A stretch of DNA of 64,000 nt, taken from assembly GCF_009796805.1 (NCBI RefSeq), contig NZ_CP047029.1:2428501-2492500 (forward strand), in the 5' to 3' direction. The translations under genes were made by a program, and so were the position numbers. Of the stretch, positions 37,608-45,701 are shown in pieces. The stretch is from Algibacter sp. L1A34. GTDB taxonomy: Bacteria; Bacteroidota; Bacteroidia; Flavobacteriales; Flavobacteriaceae. Positions within the stretch are counted from its first letter, which is position 1. Each line of letters starts with the position of its first letter. The notes under the pieces were generated by a model. It was not told where the DNA came from. It did not search any database and saw only the letters and a list, made by a program, of their open reading frames with translations.

Positions 37608-37745
37608 GTGCGCTAACGTTTACGTATAAGAATAGTGCGGTTTTGTGTGCGAGGATTTTCCGAAGGAAAATCAGACGTAACAAAAGTGCACTAACCTTTG
37701 ATTAAGCAACTAATTTAGCATTATTTTTATACATTGTTGGCAATA
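37608..37745. repeat. attC-like site 5
   Basis: R'' GTGCGCTAAC, outer arms GTATAAGAATAGTGCGG / GCATTATTTTTATAC, inner hairpin GATTTTCC-GAA-GGAAAATC, R' GTTGGCAATA. Confidence 0.88.
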
Positions 37746-37750
37746 GTTTT

Positions 37751-38359
37751 TTAATCCGAAATAACATCTCTTAATTCCAAAATATCTTCTCTAACTTTTT
37801 TGTCTTTTACCAAATTTAATGCCTTATTATTATACTTGTTGGAATTATTAAAATCATTCATTTTGTAATAAACATTAGCTATGTTGTAAAAAAAATATCC
37901 TTTTCGTTCAGAGTCCTGTTCATAATTCAATCCACTATTGTAAATAGCAATTGCTTTGTCAAATTCCTTATCCTTATTCAAAGCAACTCCATAATTCAAG
38001 TAAGTAAGTGAATATGTACTATCAATTTTAAGTGATTTTTCAAAATATTCAGAAGACTTTTTAAATTGAGATAATTCCGCTGTTTCATTTCCTAAAGCGT
38101 TAAGTATTATTTTATTATTTGGTTCGATAATATTTGCCTTTTTATATAAACTTTTAGCTTTTAAATGGTCGTTTTTTGCGCTTTTAGCAGATGCTAGGTC
38201 AAAAGTCAGAGAAGCGATTGAGTCTTTGATTTCGCCACTTTTAAATAGGTTCAAATAGTAGATTTCTGAATCTCCAGAATTTTTAGAAATTATTTTGTCA
38301 GTTTCGGTTTTGCAACTCAAAAATGTCAGAATTATAAATGCTAAGATTAGGTTTCTCAT
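37751..38359 (-). CDS. Cassette F: TPR-repeat lipoprotein, 202 aa
   Basis: I use the ATG at 38359; a TTG four codons earlier lies within the cassette end itself. The lipobox TFLSC follows a short hydrophobic core. About three tetratricopeptide repeats are visible: ALGNETAELSQFKKSSEYFE, LNYGVALNKDKEFDKAIAIY and YNIANVYYKMNDFNNSNKY. Such proteins act as docking modules. A paralogue with a frameshift lies in the cassette at 48.2-48.8 kb, so the same gene type entered the array twice or was duplicated and diverged. Confidence 0.82.
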   Translation of the reverse strand: MRNLILAFIILTFLSCKTETDKIISKNSGDSEIYYLNLFKSGEIKDSIASLTFDLASAKSAKNDHLKAKSLYKKANIIEPNNKIILNALGNETAELSQFKKSSEYFEKSLKIDSTYSLTYLNYGVALNKDKEFDKAIAIYNSGLNYEQDSERKGYFFYNIANVYYKMNDFNNSNKYNNKALNLVKDKKVREDILELRDVISD

Positions 38360-38362
38360 AAT

Positions 38363-38503
38363 TATTGCCAACGGTTACGTATAAGAATAGTGCGTAGTTT
38401 GAGTGCGAGGATTTTCCGAAGGAAAATCAGATGCAAGCTAACAAGCACTAACTTTAGATTGAGGAATAAACTTACGCATTATTTTTATACATTGTTGGCA
38501 TTT
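38363..38503. repeat. attC-like site 6
   Basis: R'' TATTGCCAAC, outer arms GTATAAGAATAGTGCG / CGCATTATTTTTATAC, inner hairpin GATTTTCC-GAA-GGAAAATC, R' GTTGGCATTT. Confidence 0.88.
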
Positions 38504-38509
38504 CGTTTT

Positions 38510-39028
38510 TTATTCTTTTTTTAAACTCCAATCTAAATCAAAATATTTCATTGTCGAATTCACATAGTTTTCAGGAACATATTTTGAAACATAGTTTTTA
38601 AAATATCTTTCCCTAAATCCTAATGCAAAAGAGTCTACAGATTGGTTTTCATAGAATTCAAAAGGTTTTACATTCGGAATTTTAATCCATTTCGAATTAG
38701 ATTTTCCGTTTATTAAATTCACCATTTTGAATGAATCCTTTTTTTGTTCCACTTGAAATTTCAGAGTGTCAATTATCTTTCGGTTAGAGAAAGGGTCTCT
38801 CAAATATTGAATCAGTGTGTCAGATTTGAATTCATAAGATGATAAATAGCTCAATCCACTTTGATAAACAACCACGAATCCTGTGTCAGTTATATGAGCT
38901 TCGTAGTATCTTTCTTTTTCCGTTGAGTCCAAATTGTACCAAACTCCGTTTAATTCAGATGTTCTCTTTTTAGAGCACCCAATTATGAGTGAAATCAGAA
39001 TTAGTAAATATGTTTGCGGTTTTGTCAT
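38510..39028 (-). CDS. Cassette G: lipoprotein, 172 aa
   Basis: The frame is open into the attC-like repeat, but MTKPQTYL at 39028 is the right start because it gives a lipoprotein signal with lipobox LIIGC directly after the cassette boundary. The mature part contains NGVWYNLDSTEKERYYEAHI, suggestive of a small beta-barrel or lipocalin-like start, and ends in an aromatic-rich helix (YFKNYVSKYVPENYV). Function is unknown. Confidence 0.75.
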   Translation of the reverse strand: MTKPQTYLLILISLIIGCSKKRTSELNGVWYNLDSTEKERYYEAHITDTGFVVVYQSGLSYLSSYEFKSDTLIQYLRDPFSNRKIIDTLKFQVEQKKDSFKMVNLINGKSNSKWIKIPNVKPFEFYENQSVDSFALGFRERYFKNYVSKYVPENYVNSTMKYFDLDWSLKKE

Positions 39029-39033
39029 AAATG

Positions 39034-39171
39034 AATGCCAACGTTTATGTATATGGAAAGTTGCGTGTTTGTGTGCGAGGATTTTCCGAAGGAAAATCAG
39101 ACGTAACAAACGTGCAACGACCTTTTGATTTAGCTAAAAATAGCAATTTTTTATATACGGTGTTACCTACA
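39034..39171. repeat. attC-like site 7
   Basis: R'' AATGCCAAC, outer arms GTATATGGAAAGTTGC / GCAATTTTTTATATAC (three G.T wobbles on the plus strand), inner hairpin GATTTTCC-GAA-GGAAAATC, R' GTTACCTACA. Confidence 0.88.
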
Positions 39172-39177
39172 GTATTT

Positions 39178-39753
39178 TTAATTCAGATTCGTGTATATTA
39201 AATCCAAGAATAATTTCCGATACATTATTTTTTGAAATTTATCTTCTGGAATTTTATTCAGCGCGTCAATTAAATATTCGCTATCAGTTTTTAAATCTCC
39301 GTAAGCCTCAAATTTGTTATAAGCTAATCCAAATTCAAATTGCCAACTTGACTTGTCTAAAATTTTTAGTTGTTCAAATAAATAACCATAGCAAGATAAA
39401 TGGGAATTAATCGGAAATAACAAATATGGGTCAAATCCTAAATCCGATTTAAGTTTCTCAAAAAACTCAGGCTCTATTTCTTTGCGACTTGCCTTTTTTA
39501 ATAATTCCGTATATCCGTTTTTGCTTATTTCAATCAGATATTTTTCTTGAATTAGTGAATTTTCTAATAAACTATGAATATTTTGTTTGTAAATCAGCTT
39601 TCCCTCAATCGGTCCAACTTCCGTAACGAGTCGATTATATTTGATTTCAGAGCATAATTCAAACTTTTCGTCCGCAATTAGGTCAGTCGTATTTTTAGTT
39701 GAACCACAAGCTGTGATTAAAGTCAGAATTATTATTTGAAGCAGTTTTTTCAA
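39178..39753 (-). CDS. Cassette H: lipoprotein, 191 aa, TTG start
   Basis: The signal MKKLLQIIILTLITAC ends in a lipobox. The start codon must be TTG, because no in-frame ATG exists between it and the attC-like repeat; the TTG lies 13 bp from the cassette end. The mature part is helical and acidic (LLENSLIQEKYLIEIS, KLKSDLGFDPYLLFP), with no recognised domain. The compact fit to the cassette end is typical of integron genes. Confidence 0.72.
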   Translation of the reverse strand: MKKLLQIIILTLITACGSTKNTTDLIADEKFELCSEIKYNRLVTEVGPIEGKLIYKQNIHSLLENSLIQEKYLIEISKNGYTELLKKASRKEIEPEFFEKLKSDLGFDPYLLFPINSHLSCYGYLFEQLKILDKSSWQFEFGLAYNKFEAYGDLKTDSEYLIDALNKIPEDKFQKIMYRKLFLDLIYTNLN

Positions 39754-39756
39754 TAT

Positions 39757-39895
39757 TGTAGGTAACGTTGCATGTATGGAAAGTTGCGTTTTCGAGTGCG
39801 AGGATTTTCCGCAGGAAAATCAGCCGCTATCGAAAAAAGCACTAACCAAAGTGTTTGCCTAAAATAGCAATTTTTTATACATATTGTTAGCGTGC
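39757..39895. repeat. attC-like site 8
   Basis: R'' TGTAGGTAAC, outer arms TGTATGGAAAGTTGC / GCAATTTTTTATACA, inner hairpin GATTTTCC-GCA-GGAAAATC, R' GTTAGCGTGC. Confidence 0.85.
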
Positions 39896-40219
39896 GTTTA
39901 CATATTTCACAAAAATACTTATCCGTTCTTGTTAAGTAATTTTTAAAACGTCCAGAAATTCAATCCGCCGTACAAGTTGCGCTTTGCTTTGATCAGAAAT
40001 TATAGATTTAGCTTTGCCGTGTAGAAAGTTAGTCCACCGCAACAGTTGCGTATTTAATGGTCAGAAATCGGTTGAGTGAGTTGTCCGTTGCGTAATCTAT
40101 TAAACATCTGTTTTCGCTTCGATTCCAAGAGCTAATAGTTCTTTAATTTTTTTGTTAAAATTAAATTTTTGCGAAAGAAAATAGGGGATAAGGAATTGCT
40201 TTTCAGAGTAGAGTGGAAT
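39896..40219. other. Cassette I: ORF-less cassette
   Basis: Bounded by GTTAGCGTGC (39886) and GCACGCTAA(T) (40220); the last base of the R'' box is T instead of C. It contains the extended palindrome CGCAACAGTTGCG (40038-40050) followed by ATGGTCAGAAATCGG and TTGAGTGAG, as in cassette B. The remaining sequence is diverged. No ORF is convincing. Confidence 0.65.
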
Positions 40220-40356
40220 GCACGCTAATGTTGTTGTATAAGCTTTGTTGCGTGGTTTAAGCAGTTAATTTAGTAAATAAAACACGAACGGCGAAATTCC
40301 GGAGGAATTTCCCAAGTGAGCCAAAACTAGCAATAAAGTTTATACGGTGTTAGCCA
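40220..40356. repeat. attC-like site 9
   Basis: R'' GCACGCTAAT (variant), outer arms TGTATAAGCTTTGTTGC / GCAATAAAGTTTATAC, inner hairpin GAAATTCC-GGA-GGAATTTC, R' GTTAGCCA. The changed AAC box may weaken this site. Confidence 0.82.
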
Positions 40357-40901
40357 TTGGCTTTTTCCGTTTCTATTTTATGTCCGATTTCAATTAAGAA
40401 TTCACGCATTAATTCATAAGTTTTGAAATCAGCATTGATATGATTAAACAATTCAGTTTCCATATATTCACAGCTTAAACAAATATTCAATTGTTGAACA
40501 AGATTTTCATTTTTGTCATAAAATAAAATTGCATCTCGATAAATTGGCGCACACATCCAATTCGGAATATCTTTTATTTCTGTTTTCAGAATCTCAATCA
40601 AGCGTTTTGATTTAGAATCTGTTTTTTCAATTCGGTTTATCTTTTCTGCTGAAAAATGAAATTGTCCTTTTTTATTGATAATTACTTGAGTGAAATTCAA
40701 TAATTCATTTAATTCAGACAAGCGATTTTTCTGCGTTTCATTTCCGCCATTTTTGGATTTTATATTAGCAAATTCAGATTCTAAAGATTTTATTTTTTCC
40801 TCAAACTTTTCTCCTCGCTGAAGAGAATAAGTTTCAAAGTATTCAAAATCTATATTTTCAATAAATTCCGATGATTTTTTATATGTGTAGTTCGGTTTCA
40901 T
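40350..40901 (-). CDS. Cassette J: hypothetical soluble protein, 183 aa
   Basis: No signal peptide or membrane segment. The N-terminal half is a charged helical region (EKFEEKIKSLESEFANIKS), and the C-terminal half has a CxxC motif in LNICLSCEYM and a conserved-looking WMCAPIYRDA. The stop codon TAA lies inside the cassette end itself (GGCTAAC), and the start is 7 bp before the other pairing box, so the gene fills its cassette completely. The family is not recognised. Confidence 0.7.
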   Translation of the reverse strand: MKPNYTYKKSSEFIENIDFEYFETYSLQRGEKFEEKIKSLESEFANIKSKNGGNETQKNRLSELNELLNFTQVIINKKGQFHFSAEKINRIEKTDSKSKRLIEILKTEIKDIPNWMCAPIYRDAILFYDKNENLVQQLNICLSCEYMETELFNHINADFKTYELMREFLIEIGHKIETEKANG

Positions 40902-40907
40902 TGCTTG

Positions 40908-41044
40908 TGGCTAACGGTCACGGCTATGGTTTCGTTGCGCGAAACATAGACGGTTTTTTTGTTAAGGCACTAAGATAGTAAAAATGGGAGGAATTTTCCA
41001 GCGGAAAATTCCAGCGCAATGAACTATAGGCAATGTTAGCGACA
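40908..41044. repeat. attC-like site 10 (divergent)
   Basis: R'' TGGCTAAC, outer arms CTATGGTTTCGTTGCGC / GCGCAATGAACTATAG with one unpaired T and G.T wobbles, inner hairpin GAATTTTCC-AGC-GGAAAATTC, R' GTTAGCGACA. Sequence differs from the other classes but the fold is the same. Confidence 0.82.
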
Positions 41045-41382
41045 GTTTATTGATTTAAGAATCAGAGAATCACGTTCAGCTTATCAGTCCGACATTGTTA
41101 AGCTGATTGACTGCGACAATCTCTAAGGCTCTAATTTGGCGGATTAGAAACAAGTCCAGCGTAATAGTTGGGTATTATAACTCCAGATTGGCCGTTCAGC
41201 TTGTCAGTCCGACGCAGTAGAGTAGGTGAGCGAGGCAGATCACTACGGAACTGAATTTGGCTGATGAGAAACGAGTCCGACGTCAAAGTTGTTTTTTAGG
41301 AGTTGAGTTTTTTGTTTTATTTGGCTTAAAATTCTAAAAAAAATCGCGAGAAAAGAAGCTGGCAAAAATTTGCGAAGTGGAT
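41045..41382. other. Cassette K: ORF-less cassette with internal repeats
   Basis: Bounded by GTTAGCGACA (41035) and TGTCGCTAAC (41383), a 10-bp perfect complement. Two imperfect ~90-bp direct repeats (41073-41162 and 41193-41283) each start CGTTCAGCTT and contain CAGTCCGAC and later GAAACxAGTCC. No ORF is convincing on either strand. A structured RNA is possible. Confidence 0.65.
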
Positions 41383-41519
41383 TGTCGCTAACGTTTATGT
41401 ATAAGAATAGTTGCGGGTTTGTATGCGAGGAATTTCCGAAGGAAATTCAGACGTTACAAACACGCAACGACCTTTGATTAAGCACTAAACCGCAATTATT
41501 TTTATACGGTGTTGCCATT
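41383..41519. repeat. attC-like site 11
   Basis: R'' TGTCGCTAAC, outer arms GTATAAGAATAGTTGCGG / CCGCAATTATTTTTATAC, inner hairpin GAATTTCC-GAA-GGAAATTC. The hairpin has base-pair changes that keep the stem (A-T for T-A). R' GTTGCCATT. Confidence 0.88.
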
Positions 41520-41682
41520 TCGTTGTTTTTCAGAGTTCAAATTATCCGATTAAACTCCGTTTTCCACTTTTCAGCGATTGAGTAAATTCATTCAGCGTTT
41601 TATTCCGCAATATTTTCAATTCCGAAACTAGCTAAATTCTACTCAAAATTCATTCAGCGTTTGAGCGATAATACAGTGTCTT

Positions 41683-41871
41683 TTATTCAGCCGTTTGCTT
41701 TTTATTCCTGAAAATTTTAAAAATTAATGAAGCATTAATAATAAATGCAGGAATTATAAAAACATCTTTAACTGTGTTTATTCCCAGAACGTCATATTGT
41801 AAAAATATCATCGAAAGGAAAATAATAATTGTCGAAATTATTAATCCAGTTTTTATGTAATTCATATTCAA
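41683..41871 (-). CDS. Cassette L: small membrane protein, 62 aa (duplicated)
   Basis: Two hydrophobic helices (GLIISTIIIFLSMIFL and DVFIIPAFIINASLIF) and a basic tail. The identical protein is encoded at 49088-49276, and the whole ~490-bp cassette is repeated there with only a few base changes. The cassette has non-coding flanks of ~170 bp on the 3' side and ~120 bp on the 5' side, so it may also hold a promoter. Function is unknown; small two-helix proteins include toxins, but no partner is visible. Confidence 0.7.
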   Translation of the reverse strand: MNMNYIKTGLIISTIIIFLSMIFLQYDVLGINTVKDVFIIPAFIINASLIFKIFRNKKQTAE

Positions 41872-42166
41872 TTTGTTTTAGTTAGATTTTCGTAAAGTTA
41901 TTCAATTCAGTTTTTTATTCAACGTTTTATTTGTCAAAAATTAGCTTTTTCTAAATTCAGATTTCCCTTTTCGAGTGCGTTACGCAATGAATGGCAACGT
42001 GTTTGTGTATGGTTAGTTGCGTGGTTAAGCAACTAAGTTAGTAAACTTTAACGAACCCGTGAATATTCCGCAGGAATATTCGCAAGTAAGCTCAATGAAG
42101 CAATTAAATATACACGGCTTAAGTTAGCATTTTAATAAAAACACTAAATTAAGGCCTAAAAATAAG

Positions 42167-42322
42167 AAAGCACAAAAGAGAGGAGTAAGGTTAATATACA
42201 CGCAGAAGCTTTAGACTTCGTCAACATTGAAAATCCCCTCTCTTTTCTACACAGATTTCGTACAGTTCTATGAGGCTTTTAGACCTCGATTTTAAGTCGT
42301 TGAAACTCGCGTAGATCGTCCT
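42167..42322 (+). ncRNA. Candidate IS110 bridge RNA, copy 2
   Basis: Same sequence as the copy 1 candidate. The loop sequence AATATACACG (42193) is identical over 10 bases to the target just left of this insertion (AATATACACG in 42108-42117), a longer match than at copy 1. CAACA at 42222 can pair with TGTTG on the right. Inferred from position and fold. Confidence 0.6.
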
Positions 42323-42341
42323 TTCAAAAAAACATTTTCTT

Positions 42342-43313
42342 ATGAATAAAGATATTAAATATTTTGGAATAGACATTAGTCATTTGGTGTTCGATGTCAC
42401 GGACTCTGATGGTAATTACTATCAGTTTAAAAACAATGAACTTGGCTTTAAAAAGTTCACGAAACTTTTAAATAATAAGAGTCATTGCGTTATGGAAGCC
42501 ACAGGCTATTATCATTATCAGTTAGCGTATCATTTGCTAGAATCTGGTATCAAAGTATCGGTTGAAAATCCATTGTCAGTAAAACGCTTTATACAGATGG
42601 GACTATCAAAAGTTAAGACAGATAAGAGCGATTCAAAACTTATTTGTGCTTACTCAGAGCAAGTAGAATTAAAGCTATGGAAAGGAAATTCTAAGGAAGA
42701 AATAGAATGTCTTCAAATCGTTAGAACCCTTTCTGTATATACAAAACAAAGCACTATGCTAAAAAACAAACTACATGGAGAAGCGGTTTTGGGAAATCCA
42801 AGTAAGCTTGTTGTAACGTCTTTAAAACGTAGTTTAAGACAACTAACAAAAGAGATGAAAACTTTGGAGGATAAGCTGTTAATATTAGTAAAACAATCAC
42901 ATCAAGATTTATTTACCCGTTTAAAAACCATTCCAGGTATAGGACCAAAAACAGCCATTATGTTAGTGGTATTAACAGGTGGATTTGATCGTTTTACGAG
43001 CGCAAGTGAACTTTGTAGTTACGCTGGCCTTACACCTATGATCCGGCAAAGTGGAAGTAGTGTAAAAGGGAGGCCACGAATAAGTAAAATGGGGAATCAA
43101 AAGCTTCGGAATTTATTATTTATGTGCAGTTTTAATGCGTGTAAATACAACAAAGCTTGCCGCGATCTTTATGAGCGAATCGTAGCGAAAGGAAAGAGCA
43201 AAAAATTAGCATTAATTGCCGTGTGTAATAAGCTACTAAAACAGGCTTTTGCACTAGCTAAATCAGGATTAATATATGATGGAAACTATAAAAGTACTTT
43301 AGTGAAAAATTAA
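42342..43313 (+). CDS. IS110-family transposase, copy 2, 323 aa
   Basis: Same protein as copy 1 except Thr in GPKTAIM, which is the more usual residue in this helix-hairpin-helix segment of the family. DEDD N-terminal and serine-containing C-terminal domains are intact. The gene begins 224 bp from the left end of the element. Confidence 0.95.
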   Translation: MNKDIKYFGIDISHLVFDVTDSDGNYYQFKNNELGFKKFTKLLNNKSHCVMEATGYYHYQLAYHLLESGIKVSVENPLSVKRFIQMGLSKVKTDKSDSKLICAYSEQVELKLWKGNSKEEIECLQIVRTLSVYTKQSTMLKNKLHGEAVLGNPSKLVVTSLKRSLRQLTKEMKTLEDKLLILVKQSHQDLFTRLKTIPGIGPKTAIMLVVLTGGFDRFTSASELCSYAGLTPMIRQSGSSVKGRPRISKMGNQKLRNLLFMCSFNACKYNKACRDLYERIVAKGKSKKLALIAVCNKLLKQAFALAKSGLIYDGNYKSTLVKN

Positions 43314-43362
43314 TACATTTTTACTTGTTTTTTACCACAGTACTTTGTTGTACGTAGTGTTT

Positions 43363-43827
43363 TTAAAATCCATCAAATACTTTGTCAACAGCATCACTTA
43401 TAACTTTTTCTTGACTTATCATATTTATATAGGTTTTATCCGATTTCAATTTTAATGTTTTTTCTATATTCGAAAAGCTCCAATCATAAGTTCCGCTAAA
43501 AATTTTATTTGTCAATTCAGATTCAGAGTTTGAGTGATTAGAGTTAATTTTCAATTTCCCTTTATCAAAAGTGAATTCTGTTTTTAATTTCTCTGATTCA
43601 AATCCAGGAAGAGTTATAGTTGAGTCAGCAACTTTAAAAGTCAAACTTTCAGAGTTTTCATATCCAGCATAAATAATTCGGATTGTTTGATTCAGAGTTT
43701 TTGGAAATACACTTTTTCCATCATAAGTCATTTCAGTTATAATCCAATTCCCATCCAGTTCGATTTGATTATTCGTATCACACGATAAAAAAGTCAAAAT
43801 CATTAATATAAGAATGAAGTTTCTCAT
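43363..43827 (-). CDS. Cassette M: lipocalin-like lipoprotein, 154 aa
   Basis: I use the ATG at 43827 (MRNFILIL) rather than an upstream GTG. The lipobox TFLSC follows the hydrophobic core. The mature start IELDGNWIITEMTYDGKSVFP resembles small lipocalin-like proteins of Bacteroidota, in which a GxW motif opens the barrel; later strands alternate hydrophobic residues (SLTFKVADSTITL, LKTEFTFDKGKLKI). Ligand and role are unknown. Confidence 0.75.
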   Translation of the reverse strand: MRNFILILMILTFLSCDTNNQIELDGNWIITEMTYDGKSVFPKTLNQTIRIIYAGYENSESLTFKVADSTITLPGFESEKLKTEFTFDKGKLKINSNHSNSESELTNKIFSGTYDWSFSNIEKTLKLKSDKTYINMISQEKVISDAVDKVFDGF

Positions 43828-43848
43828 TTGGTTCACATTACGTACAAC

Positions 43849-43976
43849 GGTTACGTATAAGAATAGTGCGTAGTTTGTGTGCGAGGATTTTCCGAAGGAA
43901 AATCAGATGCAACCAAACGCGCATTTACTCTTGGTTAGGTACTAAACTAAGCATTATTTTTATACAATGTTGGCAT
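43849..43976. repeat. attC-like site 13
   Basis: R'' TACGTACAAC, outer arms GTATAAGAATAGTGCG / GCATTATTTTTATAC, inner hairpin GATTTTCC-GAA-GGAAAATC, R' GTTGGCAT. Class of site 1. Confidence 0.88.
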
Positions 43977-44231
43977 GCGTGTTTTTTTTGTTGGACTTAT
44001 TTTACGACAGATATGCGTTTGAATTTAGAAAAGTGAGAGTTTTTTTGAGCATGAGTAAAGTCAGTCGCGCGTAATCTTTGAGTTTCGTTTGTCAAAAGTC
44101 AGATGTTTTGCGCAAGAGTAAAGTCAGTCGTAAGCAACAGTTGCGCTTTAAATGGTCAGAAGTCGGTTGAGTGAGTTTTTTAACAACTTTTAAGCTCGTT
44201 TATATATTTTTTTGAGCTGAGTGAGACATGA
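43977..44231. other. Cassette N: ORF-less cassette, close relative of cassette B
   Basis: Bounded by GTTGGCAT (43969) and ATGCCAAC (44232). The body follows cassette B closely (CGTG, TTGGACTTATTTTACGA, GAGCATGAGTAAAGTCAG, GCAACAGTTGC at 44134, GTCAGAAGTCGGTTGAG). The end boxes differ from B at one base, and both ends changed together (GTTAGC/GCTAAC against GTTGGC/GCCAAC). Confidence 0.7.
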
Positions 44232-44369
44232 ATGCCAACGTGATTGTGTATGGTTAGTTGCGTGATTTAAGGAACTAAGTTAGCAAATAAATCACAGATA
44301 GAATATTCCGCAGGAATGTTCGTAAGTAGGCTTAAAATAAGCAATTAATTATACACGGTGTTGTGGTGT
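44232..44369. repeat. attC-like site 14
   Basis: R'' ATGCCAAC, outer arms GTGTATGGTTAGTTGC / GCAATTAATTATACAC (three G.T wobbles), inner hairpin GAATATTCC-GCA-GGAATGTTC, R' GTTGTGGTG. Confidence 0.88.
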
Positions 44370-44387
44370 CGTTTTTTATTACTTCTA

Positions 44388-44945
44388 TTAATAATCAAAT
44401 TTATACGAATTAGTTGTATGTCCTTTTTTCCAATTTTTAAATTCAACGTTCACAATTACTTCTTGTGTTCCGTGAATTTTTTCTTTAAAATCAAAGTTTT
44501 CTTGATATGAAATTCCATATTTATTTAGGACTTCATCAATTTTGTTTTTTTCCAATTCCGCTTTTTTATATTCTCCTCTATATTTATTCAGTTTAGAGTA
44601 AGCAGCTGCCAGAAATGAAAATCCAGCTGCAATCATTCCAATTTTCACATACCATAAATACAAGCTAAATATTTTCCAGTCAGATAAAAAGTACCCAAGA
44701 AGTATTAAAAGAAAACCAATAATTATTGTGCCGTAAAAAGTCAGATGTGTTGACTTTTGGTTTCTGCGGATTATTTCCAATTCGAGATTTGCAATTTCTA
44801 ATTTTTCTTGAAATTTTTTGTCAAGTGTAATTTTTGAGCAAATATTATTAAAATCAGGTCTTTTATTGGTCAAATTACAAGTCAATCCTTTTTCAAGACT
44901 CGTTATTTGGTTTTCGCATAAATCACAATGTCGTGAAAAATTCAT
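44388..44945 (-). CDS. Cassette O: zinc-ribbon membrane protein, 185 aa
   Basis: The N-terminus has a Cys cluster (CDLCENQ near 8-11, C23, C36) typical of a small zinc ribbon. A helical segment leads to two membrane helices (FYGTIIIGFLLILLGYFL and VKIGMIAAGFSFLAAAY), then a charged coiled coil (YKKAELEKNKIDEVLNKYG). The C-terminus is beta-rich. The family is not recognised. The start is ~58 bp from the pairing box. Confidence 0.72.
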   Translation of the reverse strand: MNFSRHCDLCENQITSLEKGLTCNLTNKRPDFNNICSKITLDKKFQEKLEIANLELEIIRRNQKSTHLTFYGTIIIGFLLILLGYFLSDWKIFSLYLWYVKIGMIAAGFSFLAAAYSKLNKYRGEYKKAELEKNKIDEVLNKYGISYQENFDFKEKIHGTQEVIVNVEFKNWKKGHTTNSYKFDY

Positions 44946-45002
44946 TAAAATGTCAGTTCGGTTTTAGTCAGTTTTTGATTCCAGCGTTCGTTTTGGTAAA
45001 TG

Positions 45003-45142
45003 CACCACAACGTTTATGTATATAATTCAGTAAGGAATTTAAAATTAACTGATTTTCAGATGTTTAACTGTCTTTTTTAAACGCGCGATTTACTCAAATT
45101 GATTACTTAACTCCTTATTGATTATATACTGTGTTGTATGTC
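45003..45142. repeat. attC-like site 15 (divergent, no central TTCC hairpin)
   Basis: R'' CACCACAAC, outer arms GTATATAATTCAGTAAGGA / TCCTTATTGATTATATAC with one unpaired T, R' GTTGTATG. The usual TTCC/GGAA hairpin is absent, but the outer stem is among the longest in the array. Confidence 0.78.
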
Positions 45143-45205
45143 AGGTGTTTTTATTTTCAGATTGTAAGTTAATTCTTTTTTATAACTTGTTCAAAAATAT
45201 AATTT

Positions 45206-45580
45206 ATGTCAGGTATTAAAAAAGATAAAATTCTAAAACTGCTTTTAAAAGTCTATGATGACAATAGTTATACAACGTCAAGAACAACAGATGGTGGTAA
45301 AACATTAAGTGTTGAGGATATCCATCGAAAAACTAATTATAGTTTAGATTCAGTTAATTTACTCATAGGTGCTCTCCACTATAACGACTATATTAAAAAA
45401 TTCCGATTACACGGTAAAGGCGAAACTGATTTTTGGGGAATAACTGATAAAGGACGAAATGCTATATCCGAAAACAACTTCGTTTGGTATTATAAGACTG
45501 ATAACATATTCAAAGTTATTGGGTTAGCACTCGCTTTATTTGGAACTCTAAATTCCATATTTCATTTTACAGATAGATAG
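45206..45580 (+). CDS. Cassette P: winged-helix protein with one membrane helix, 124 aa (reverse orientation)
   Basis: Unlike almost all cassette genes this one reads on the plus strand. Residues ~1-90 look like a winged helix (DKILKLLLKVYDD, VEDIHRKTNYSLDSVNLLIG, FWGITDKGRNAISEN), followed by one hydrophobic segment (VIGLALALFGTLNSIF) at the C-terminus. A membrane-tethered DNA-binding protein is possible. Its 3' end overlaps a short minus-strand ORF by 14 bp. Confidence 0.72.
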   Translation: MSGIKKDKILKLLLKVYDDNSYTTSRTTDGGKTLSVEDIHRKTNYSLDSVNLLIGALHYNDYIKKFRLHGKGETDFWGITDKGRNAISENNFVWYYKTDNIFKVIGLALALFGTLNSIFHFTDR

Positions 45581-45701
45581 AGAGTATAACTGAAATTACT
45601 ATAAATATTGGTATAGCTATATCTGTTATTTTTCCAATTAATACCATTCTCTTTTCTGTTCGTTCTTCCTTTTCTATAAACTGTTTTAATTCTTCTGTCA
45701 T
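45567..45701 (-). CDS. Possible small membrane protein, 44 aa
   Basis: An ORF from ATG at 45701 encodes a charged start (MTEELKQFIEKEERTEKR) and one hydrophobic helix (ITDIAIPIFIVISVIL). It converges with the plus-strand gene and overlaps its end. It has the orientation of most cassette genes. The ribosome site is weak, so expression is uncertain. Confidence 0.4.
   Translation of the reverse strand: MTEELKQFIEKEERTEKRMVLIGKITDIAIPIFIVISVILSIYL

Larger units (their letters stand above)
42118..43345 (+). mobile_element. IS110-family element, copy 2 (1228 bp), inserted in attC-like site 12
   Basis: Same length and ends as copy 1 at 35341-36568, with apparently one base difference (in the transposase gene). 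Both copies have the same orientation relative to the repeat. Near identity implies recent transposition within the array, or duplication of one copy with its surroundings. The flanking cassettes differ, which favours two insertions. Confidence 0.9.
41990..43354. repeat. attC-like site 12, split by IS110 copy 2
   Basis: The left part (41990-42117) has R'' AATGGCAAC, outer arm GTGTATGGTTAGTTGC and hairpin GAATATTCC-GCA-GGAATATTC, stopping at ATATACACGG. The right part from 43346 is TGTTGTACGTA. The insertion position within the repeat is the same as in site 3. GTTGTACGTA pairs with TACGTACAAC at 43849. Confidence 0.85.

Noticed and set aside
36838-39128. Plus-strand ORFs such as 36838-37062, 37043-37237 and 38934-39128
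   Set aside because: They are antisense to real cassette genes, and two of them run into the attC-like repeats and their hairpins. Their codon patterns look like complements of the minus-strand genes.
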